Shown here piece by piece: positions 57,194 through 64,000 of a DNA stretch of 64,000 bases. The position numbers were made by a program, and so were the translations under genes. This stretch comes from Diadema setosum (Eukaryota > Echinodermata > Echinoidea > Diadematoida > Diadematidae), in the NCBI RefSeq assembly GCF_964275005.1, contig NC_092702.1, positions 7,550,330 through 7,614,329 of the forward strand, written 5' to 3'. Every line of letters starts with the position of its first letter. Within the stretch, counting starts at the first letter, position 1. The notes beneath the pieces are model-generated. The model was not told where the DNA came from. It ran no database searches and was given only the letters and a program-made list of their open reading frames with translations.

Positions 57194-57200
57194 TATAAAA
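57194..57200 (+). promoter_or_regulatory. TATA box inside the Harbinger element
   Basis: TATAAAA in GGGGAGTATAAAAGCGACC, about 30 bp before TTTCAGTGCGG. Autonomous Harbingers carry a second gene (a Myb/SANT-like DNA-binding protein). This promoter faces where such a gene would start, but the gene is gone, apparently lost or replaced by the LINE fragment. Confidence 0.45.
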
Positions 57201-57289
57201 GCGACCAGGTCCGTCCAGATTTCAGTGCGGCCAGAGAAATCATCCACGCAACATTTACATTTAAAGGACAACAAAGATAAACAGTAAAA

Positions 57290-57660
57290 TCAGCCAGAAG
57301 ATTCCAGTATTTTTGGCACTGTAAACATTAATGTTTTTTTCGCAAAAACTGGGCGAGTACGTGGAAGGTGATAGTCATCACGATGACGAGTTGGGTAGAT
57401 ATGAAGAGAGTTATTTCTTATGAACATGTGCAAAAATGTCAGGAAGCTCATCAATTGAAAATTTATACATAAAAATACCAACATTATAATGAAACAAATC
57501 AATTAATTTCAGATTTTTGCTTCTACACAAAAGATCATTTGTGTGAAATAAATATCCAATATTATTAATCATTCTTAAAGCACGTTTTTGAAGAAGAAAA
57601 AGGGTATCAAGCAAAAACTGAGATGAATTGCCCCAATTGCTATCATTTTAGCAAAAAAAT
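57290..57660 (-). pseudogene. LINE reverse transcriptase 3' fragment nested in the Harbinger
   Basis: The - strand frames read NWGNSS, LDTLFLLQKRALRMINN, KNLKLIDLFHYNVGIFMYK, ELPDIF, then in a shifted frame YPTRHRDDYHLPRTR, FAKKTLMF and PKI. This order (LQKRA-R-I, L-L-DL--Y--G-FMYK, TRH---DYHLP-R, GPKIWN-like) is the C-terminal end of non-LTR retrotransposon polymerases. A frameshift lies near 57425 and another after PKI. Most of the LINE is absent (5' truncation). Confidence 0.75.
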
Positions 57661-57728
57661 AAATATTGAAACAGTAACAATGGAGGTGAGATGATAACAA
57701 ATTTGACGTACCCCTAAATTGACTCGAC

Positions 57729-58400
57729 CTACCCCCTTTCCCCTACTGTATCGTACCTACCACCAACATCGCACCAGATAAATTTGTAGTCACTGTCCAC
57801 TATGATAGCCAACAGGATTATACTAAAAAAGCCCTTGTAGTTGCAGCATAGCGAGCCGGACAGAGGAGGCTTTCTGATGACCACATGCTTGCCATCAATA
57901 GCTGCCACACAGTGGGGAAAATTCCACCGCTTGTAGAATCCACCAGCAAGTTGTTTCCATCCATCAGGGGTTGAAGGGGCTGTTATGACTTCATCTGCAT
58001 ACTCGTCACATATGGCCTGACACACTTCCCTGGCCACTACAGATAGGGTGTTTTCAGGCACCGTCCAACCATACTGCATGTCGGAGTACTTGGTGCCAGA
58101 CACAAGATGACAGCTGCCAACTTGAGACCTTCTTCCAGCGGCTCCCTGTACCAGGTGTACTGCCTCCTGATTCTTCCTCTGACCCTCTCCAGGATTTCAT
58201 CGTAGAGTTCAGGGGGCATACAGAGAAATTTCTTGAAAGTCGAAGGGTCTTCTCTTCGGAGCTCAACCAACAGCTGGCCGTAGATTCCAAAAGCCCTTCT
58301 TCTGGCAGGGTTCAGCCACGTCCTTCTCCAGATACGACGTCGTCTGAAGCCTCGTCTCCATCTGAATCGGCCTCTGATGAACTGGTGTAGGTTCAGCTGC
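57729..58400 (-). pseudogene. Broken Harbinger transposase (HARBI1-like DDE)
   Basis: The - strand reads an Arg-rich start (RRGFRRRRIWRRTWLNPARR), then GQLLVELRREDPSTFKKFL, MPPELYDEILERV and GLKLAAVIL. After a frameshift near 58105-58110 it continues SGTKYSDMQYGW, AREVCQAICDEYADEV, RWNFPHCVAAIDGKHVVIRK, NYKGFFSIILLAIIVDSDYK and FIWCDVGG. IDGKH and CDVG hold the first two catalytic Asp residues of the DDE triad as I recall the family. The reading ends at 57729 before the region holding the final acidic residue. An out-of-frame start and a missing 3' third make it non-functional. The reaction in intact relatives is cut-and-paste transposition. Confidence 0.85.
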
Positions 58401-58487
58401 TGATGTATAATATCATTCTGAGCTGGACTCTGAGGCGGGCTGCATCTTCCATTTTTCTGAAGAAACTTTGAAACTTTCAGGTGGAAT

Positions 58488-58497
58488 GTTTATATAT
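58488..58497 (-). promoter_or_regulatory. TATA box of the Harbinger transposase
   Basis: ATATATAAAC on the - strand lies about 40 bp upstream of an ATG at 58452-58450. That ATG is out of frame with the transposase homology and stops within 20 codons, consistent with decay of the gene. Confidence 0.4.
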
Positions 58498-59114
58498 GAG
58501 TAGCGTGGCGAGTGGCTGGTCGCAGAGAGCAGCTCAGCACTCAGCAATTTTTTCGTCAGGTCATTCGCTCGTATTCGTATCACTTCGCAATTCATAGTTT
58601 GTCATAGTATCTCTTAGACTTGCCTTCGTGTATGCATCGCCTTTCAAATTTAGTAAAAGTCAATCTTAGTTTCCCTTCGCATATAAGATGGCAAGCGAAA
58701 ATACGTTTGTCATAGTATCTTCGTTTCTATGCGTAAGTCATATTTAGTCATCGTGTTGCTTCGTTTAGGGTTCTTTCGAGATCGGTCCACCTTGGCAAAA
58801 GCACGATGGGGGACTATGCGTGACGATAGCACACGAACGATGAACGAACGATTACCGCAGACTAAATAAGAGATGCAAATGATAGACGATTTTTCAATTC
58901 GTCGGGAAATTTTAAACATGTTCAAAAATCCCGTGCGAATTTGAATAATCGCAACTGTTAGTTCAGAAGGTGTACGAACCCAAACACGAAGGGTTAATAT
59001 GACTTACTATCAATTACCATTGAAAACGATTTTTCCAAAAATGCCTTTCGCCAGCCATCGCAAGTCATATTTCAGGCAATTCGCTCAGGTGTGAGGGGGC
59101 CTTTAACGGGTTAA

Positions 59115-59549
59115 AAAAAAAAGGCATACTGGTATCCATATTTATTCCAACTAAAGCTTTAATGATGGTCCTTTGTACATGTAAATGTACAGTAGCGTGG
59201 CCTACATTCATGCAATAAACTCACAAAGATTAAAAAGAGCAATTTGGAAGAGACTTGTTTAATTCAGGCATCTCAGTAGGCCAAAATTACACCGCAATCT
59301 CATCAGGGCTGCTTTTATATTCTATTGCAAGGACATGAAGAAATCACTGTTTTCAGGGGGCCTTGTGTAGAATCAGGGAGATAAGGCAGCTCTGGTACTG
59401 TACTGAAGAAGAGCACAAGATATTAGGAGTCAACCATGGACTATTGTTGTATGTTATATTTTCTACAAGGAGTAGTAGAAATATCCCATGTTTATTTATA
59501 CCTATGCGATCTGAAAAAAAGTGGTTGTTGAGTGCACATATGATTATGG
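59115..59549. other. Non-genic stretch
   Basis: Nothing recognised between the split MITE and the next family A MITE. Confidence 0.5.
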
Positions 59550-59911
59550 TACTGTACAAGTGGATATTTTTGCAAGAGTAATTTTTCCTGCTCAGCCAAG
59601 TAAGATGAGTTTTGCATGTTTTTAATTCCACAGAATCAAGACTTGAGTCCTGGAACATGTAGCAAGCAAAAATATTTGCATGTTTTTATTTTCATACTAG
59701 CGTGTGGTTGTACAAAATTCGCGAATAGAGCATTGAGAATTTAGGGTTTCTGGGACGAACACTGAACTAGGGCTTTCTGTAGCTCAGTCGGTAGAGCACC
59801 GGGCTAGCATCCGGAGGTCTCGCGTTCGAATCCCGATGGAATCCCATTTTCTTTGCTCATTTTTCCAATAATAAAATATTTAAACACCACGAAAATTTCT
59901 GCTTTTACAGC
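59550..59911. mobile_element. MITE family A copy 5, carrying a tRNA-like insertion
   Basis: It starts TACTGTACAAGTGGATATTT and ends CGAAAATTTCTGCTTTTACA. The interior GAGTAATTTTTCCTGCTCAG and TTTTTAATTCCACAGAATC match the family. Compared with other copies (about 215-245 bp), it has about 145 extra bases at roughly 59727-59872, which hold the tRNA-like sequence. Confidence 0.75.
59770..59846 (+). tRNA. tRNA-Ala(AGC)-like sequence, probably degenerate or SINE-derived
   Basis: Box A-like TAGCTCAGTCGG (59780-59791) and box B-like GTTCGAATC (59824-59832) have normal spacing. The D arm GCTC/GAGC pairs. The anticodon region CCGGGCTAGCATCCGG would give AGC (Ala), but one base seems missing, leaving a 6-base loop or a weak stem. 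The acceptor arms GGGCTTT and GGAATCCC pair only partly, and the T stem has a mismatch. It lies in an insertion inside a MITE. I judge it a tRNA pseudogene or SINE head rather than a working tRNA. Confidence 0.45.
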
Positions 59912-62900
59912 TATTAGGAGGATGTTCACTCAGCACATGTTAATTTGGAACAGTGTCTGTATGGTGCTGGTTATGCACAAACCAGATGATGAATACACCT
60001 TGTTTCTATGTGCATCCTTCTCTACAAAGGTTGTGTGGTCTGTTCATGATAGCGATAAAACCTCTATTCACTCCACATTTGTCACTGGAAAAAGGTTGTC
60101 TCCCGCTACAAAGCACAACACATGCACACACACACACACACACATATAAACACATTCACTTAATGGCGCCAGCACAGTACATTAACCTGGCTCAGAAAAG
60201 AAAAGAAAAAAAAAAAGAGGGGGCTATGCAAAAGGGGAAACAGTTGCCGTGAGACCAAGTTATCTTGCTGAAAATCTAAGGATGCACGAGGGATGGAAAA
60301 CATTAATCTGTGATGATGCCATTTCTTGATGGGCAAATTTTTGTGTTATTAGGCACCAGTCTGCAGACTGAAATGGAGGGGAAAGTCAAAAGATGGAGAA
60401 ATGTTTGCATTTTATCAGCTTCTCTCTCTCTGCCTAAGAATCTGTCTTAATCAAGTCATCGACTGAGAACCAGAAGGGCGCTATCACGTTCTAAGATTTG
60501 AACATAAATAAAAACAAAATAATAAATTCTCATGAAACAGAAAGTTAATTTAATCAGAAGTGGGTAGATTAAAGGTCCAGTTTACCTTTGGGAGCAGTGA
60601 TTTTAAAAATGTTCAAGATATCATATTTGATGCATATGTGTAGGTCTGTTGTATCACAATTTTCGCAATAAAGCATGAAATATGAGGAGATATCAGTATT
60701 TTTCTCAATAAACCATAACTGTAGACGGTTCAATCCGGAAGCATTCTTATTATAATTATTGTTCACATTTTGTGTATCTAACAAAACTTAACAGCAATTA
60801 TATGGATTCATATTTTTACAGTGGTTGTTTCTCTCCCTAACTCACATTTTAATACTATTTTAAAGCACTTACGGTGGTTTGTGTTTCATCTGCAAATGGT
60901 AAATTATGCCTTTAATAAGCATTGGTCCAAATACTGGGTAAAATACTACCCTTGGGGTATATTTGATCTTGAACATTTTACTAAAAATCAAAACAATTTG
61001 CAATTGAAACCATAATGTAGAGGAGATTGAGCTCTACAATGTGATACCAATACCTCAATCCCCCCCCCCCACACACAAAAAATTGCAATAATGGCCTTCT
61101 GTTTCTCAGCTGACGATGTGATCTAAAAGGATGGCTTCCATTTTATAATGTACTCGGCTCAAAGCCTCCAATGGCCCATCCCCTTCCCCCGTCCTTTGAT
61201 CTACAGAGTACAGGCAGTGTTTAACAATTTTTGTGGGATAAGACTCACCTTGGCAGTGGAAGGAGTACAAACAGGTAATTCAAACCTTTCCTCAGAATAA
61301 TATCACGAATTGGAAACTCTTTTATAATGGAGGGAAAACAATACTACACATTTCCAGTGAATTTATTCGAATCCTGGAAAAAAAAATCCAATCATTATTC
61401 CTGGTACAAAAGGGGAACATATTCTGCAGTGACATAGAGTTAGCTTTTAATTTCTTTCTGTTTCTTCTTTTTTACACTCTGAGGGGTATAACTGTAAGAT
61501 TTCATATACGATGTTGAGACACGGTATTCTTCAACCATCCAAAATTTTGGGACATTTGCTAAAGGGATATACAAACTTTGATACATGTGCATTTTACATA
61601 TACACACATTTCTCCAAATATATTAGATTTTAACCTCACAATGCTGCAATATCAAATTTTAATAGTGTATAAATTGCAGAAATTGAGTAAAATATTGCAG
61701 AAATTTATGCTGTGTGTAAAGGTCACCTTGATAATATCTATTATATTTCATTTGCTATTAAGATCGATTTTGCTGTGACAATGCACGTCAAAAGAGAATA
61801 ATACTTTAAACTGTTGTCACAGTTTGAGTAAAGAGTACAAATTTCAAACATTTTGGAACTGTAGTACTCTTCATAACCTTTTGAATTCCATGTTATTACC
61901 CCTCTCCCACCAAAAAAAGAGAGAAAAATATGAAAATGAACATTCTTTGTTAAATTTCACAGTTGCATACAGCAATAGTGGGGATATTGCAGGAATGCAT
62001 TCACTGAAATGGTAGAACCAAATCTGTATTTACATCTCTATGTGAGTTCTTGCTGTCAATATTTGCACTCCAATTTTGCTGCCAACGTTCAGCAAACATC
62101 TTTTCGGAGGTTCACCTCAGCACTTCAGCTGAAGCTGCTCACGTTGAGCCTCCTCCTAAATCTCCTAATCCTCCACAACGACCTGCGTGTCTCAACAGGA
62201 ATACGTCTGCACGTTGTGCGACGAAAATCCTGTACAGAGAATCTGGGGCCGTATGCAGATCATACTCTTCATTATCAGTCGTTATAACCCACTGTGATAT
62301 ATTCCCTCATTGGGTTTTTACATGCCTATCAGTACACAGTGTCTTTGTAGTATGACTAATACTGATAGTGTTGTACTGCAACTCAGCTGTTGATAAATAA
62401 ATCATGTAAGTTGCCATTACAAACTAATGTGCTGTTAATATTGTATAAGGTAACATACAATTTTAAGGTTTCATTTGAGCCTGATATTGGTCACATACTA
62501 TCCTATTGTTCATTTTTGTTACAGGATCATTTATAGCTCATTCCTCCATTGGCAACATGTTTTCAGAAGACTAAAATACAAATTTCTGTCTCAAATTGGC
62601 CAAGGTTTGTTGATGTTTCCAATTTGTGAAGATTTGATTAATTCCATGAGTTCCTGTAATAAATCCTCCCCTAAATATGACATACATTGTGATTCACTTC
62701 CACATAATTTTTCCACGATAATAGGATAGGCTGTAAAATTTAGACTCGCCAATAAAACATGGACAACATAATAATTTTTGCCGCAAAATAAGAAATGCAG
62801 AACAAACACCATTCCATTCCGAACACCAGGCCATTGCGAGGTGCTACAGTTCTGCATGAGATATATTACAACTTTTGATTGTGAATTCACAAACACAAAG

Positions 62901-63019
62901 TTAACCTATGGGACACAATATCAGATATTTTCATGACAGTGATATGAAGATATCACTTCCAAGCTCTCGAGCTTTTAAAGGAAATTAAAGATAAAGCACT
63001 GCAGCTACACATGGTTGCT
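59912..63019. other. Non-genic stretch
   Basis: A (CA)n run occurs at 60122-60146 and a C-run at about 61060-61070. A Pro-rich frame at about 62110-62240 has no domain or clear splice borders and was not accepted. No RNA gene was seen. Confidence 0.4.
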
Positions 63020-63628
63020 CAAACTAAAAAGTGTGATCATCTCGACCCAATCTTAAAGTCCCTTTACTGGCTACAGATCCAAAACAGACTCATCTTCAAA
63101 GTTCTTCTCATCTTCAAAAATCAACCACAACCTTGCACCACCCTACCTTCAGGATCTTGTTTCTCTCCACTCTGCATCTGCATTCCACAAACCAGACATC
63201 TTCCTTCTGCAAGCCCACCACTGCCAATCTCTAGTTATTCCCTGGCCCTCATACCACTACACGTTATATATGGTGATCATGCTTTTTCCTCTCTTAACTC
63301 TAAACAATGGAACAATCTCCCTATCAGCATCCAACAGGCCAATACCTTAGATTCATTTCAGATACTCCTTAATCTTTTGAGGGTGAGTCCCAAGTATACT
63401 CGGGCAGGTGTCTATGGGAAATGCATGTTGTAGCAAAATCAGTTTGACATATCTCTTCAGGTAGTTCTATATGTGTTAGTATTAGTATTAGTTGTTATTT
63501 TTGTTACATGTAATTGTAAATAGTTACATGTAGATATATTTGTTCATGTTTTCTACTTACCTTTTCTTTCTTTTTGTTCTCACTTGCCCAGCACTTAGAA
63601 ATATGATATTAAGTGCTTTATAAATGCG
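63020..63628 (+). pseudogene. LINE (CR1/L2-like) reverse transcriptase tail with 3' terminus
   Basis: The frame reads KKCDHLDPILKSLYWLQIQN, RLIFKVLLIF, then after frame changes YGDHAFSSLNSKQWNNLPIS and DSFQILLNL. This matches the C-terminal H-x-x-P-L-L-WL---R--FK-L and YG--AFS---P-LWN-LP patterns of CR1/L2-type elements. The 3' end (about 63588-63628) has CACTTAGAAATATGATATTA and AAGTGCTTTATAAATGC, the usual tail of such elements. The central part is frameshifted, and a partial family E MITE sits at 63378-63442. Confidence 0.75.
63378..63442. mobile_element. 90 bp MITE, family E copy 4 (partial, inside the LINE tail)
   Basis: TTGAGGGTGAGTCCCAAGTA, ACTCGGGCAGGTG, ATGGGAAATGCATG and TTGTAGCAAAATCAG match the family; both terminal GTTAA ends are missing. 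It joins the LINE frame after DSFQILLNLL. Confidence 0.65.
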
Positions 63629-63630
63629 TC

Positions 63631-63712
63631 GGTTGAGAATGATAAGGGCGTTAAGTTGTCACAAAACCCATAGTGTTCGAGACAACTTAACGCCCTTCTC
63701 ATTCTCAACAGA
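63631..63712. mobile_element. Hairpin element abutting the LINE 3' end
   Basis: GTTGAGAATGATAAGGGCG and TTAAGTTGTC pair with GACAACTTAA and CGCCCTTCTCATTCTCAAC, a 29 bp stem with one mismatch, around a short loop (ACAAAACCCATAGTGTTCGA). Outer CGTC and GACG extend the pairing. It could be a tiny MITE or a structured tail of the LINE. Confidence 0.7.
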
Positions 63713-64000
63713 CGAATGTTACATAATCGTCAAAGAAAACCTTTTGGCAAGGAAAAAAGAGATCCTCTGGTGACCTCAAGAGTTACAAGTGTAAAAAAGA
63801 AAAAAAAGAAGAAAAAGAACACCTCTGTACCCAATTGATGATATTGGTTGGCAGCTTATTTTGTTCGCCAAATCAAATTTACCAACATGTATTAGAAGGG
63901 CAGATACTGCAACAGGTAATGGTATGTGAAATCAAATTTTAATATCACATTGCAAAATAAATAGCATGTCCTACTACGAATCAGACCGATACTTTGTTTG
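63713..64000. other. Window end, nothing recognised
   Basis: A-rich sequence near 63790-63825 and AT-rich DNA without features. Confidence 0.5.

Larger units (their letters stand above)
56838..59102 (-). mobile_element. PIF/Harbinger DNA transposon (2265 bp, TSD TTA)
   Basis: The terminal repeats are AAGCCCCCTCACACCTGAGC at the left and, on the complementary strand, AGGCCCCCTCACACCTGAGC at the right, one mismatch. TTA flanks both ends (56835-56837 and 59103-59105), matching the TWA target preference of PIF/Harbinger. The subterminal regions are full of GCGAACGA/CGAAGG-type motifs. It contains a broken - strand transposase and outward-facing TATA boxes (57194-57200 on +; 58497-58488 on -). 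The LINE fragment 57290-57660 lies inside it. Confidence 0.9.
56755..59114. mobile_element. 90 bp MITE, family E copy 3, split by the Harbinger element
   Basis: 56755-56834 carries TTGTTGAGGATGAGTCGCGA, GTATACTCGGGCAAG and GTGTTGTAGCAAAATC. The missing end ACGGGTTAA is found at 59106-59114, beyond the Harbinger insertion. The pre-insertion site was therefore CCGTCC-TTA-ACGGGTT. Confidence 0.8.

Noticed and set aside
62009..62355. Pro-rich frame (EPPPKSPNPPQRP)
   Set aside because: Suggestive of a protein, yet no domain and no clear acceptor and donor; three frames are open over the same bases.

Overview
This is an AT-rich, repeat-rich eukaryotic (metazoan) genome window. It has long introns, no operons, many microsatellites and a dense load of small inverted-repeat transposons. 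Repeat style (TACATGTA-rich sequence, many long-armed MITEs, CR1/L2-like LINE tails ending near GCTTTATAAATGC, Harbinger and gypsy-like elements) suggests a deuterostome marine invertebrate, most likely an echinoderm. That assignment is inference; no diagnostic locus was searched.

Host genes are few. (1) A G protein gamma subunit gene, GNG5-like, on the + strand: a TATA-bearing 5' exon near 28.94-29.35 kb, a 2.8 kb intron, and one GC-rich coding exon at 32198-32398 ending in a CAAX box (CLLL). The 5' exon carries an ATG that splices in frame and would add 17 N-terminal residues. (2) The last two coding exons of a gene on the - strand (47408-47280 and 46297-46194). They join in frame and encode a C2-domain-like tail followed by an acidic C-terminus. 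Its upstream exons were not found, and it converges on the G gamma gene. (3) Weaker candidates: an isolated exon-like ORF at 26250-26372, and a 34-codon ORF at 55579-55683 about 60 bp downstream of a TATA box. A tRNA-Ala-like sequence at 59770-59846 looks degenerate.

Mobile DNA dominates. An intact-looking non-autonomous gypsy-like LTR element lies on the - strand (18482-22611). Its two long repeats are identical over 710 bp. It encodes one 423-residue protein that keeps only the integrase-type HHCC zinc finger, and it is flanked by an unusual 168 bp direct duplication. A 2.27 kb PIF/Harbinger element (56838-59102, TSD TTA) carries a broken transposase, is itself invaded by a LINE fragment, and sits inside an older 90 bp MITE. 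A second LINE tail lies at 63020-63628. At least three long-armed MITE families target TTAA or TA. One copy (48588-48979) inserted into one half of a tandem duplication whose other half keeps the empty TTAA site. Further foldbacks lie at 6304-7175, 14864-15352 (hAT-like), 15432-16564, 36112-36237, 36659-36905, 36913-37238, 37980-38720, 42703-42834, 42860-43195 and 63631-63712. Microsatellites (GATA/CATA, ATT, GT, CAGACAGA) and a 4 x 94 bp tandem array complete the inventory.

From left to right: 0-9 kb repeats and non-genic DNA; 9-17 kb with CpG-richer patches and MITEs; 18-23 kb the LTR element; 26-34 kb the G gamma locus; 36-44 kb a stack of MITEs; 46-48 kb the C2-like gene tail; 51-56 kb simple repeats; 56-59 kb the nested Harbinger; 59-64 kb repeats and a LINE remnant.
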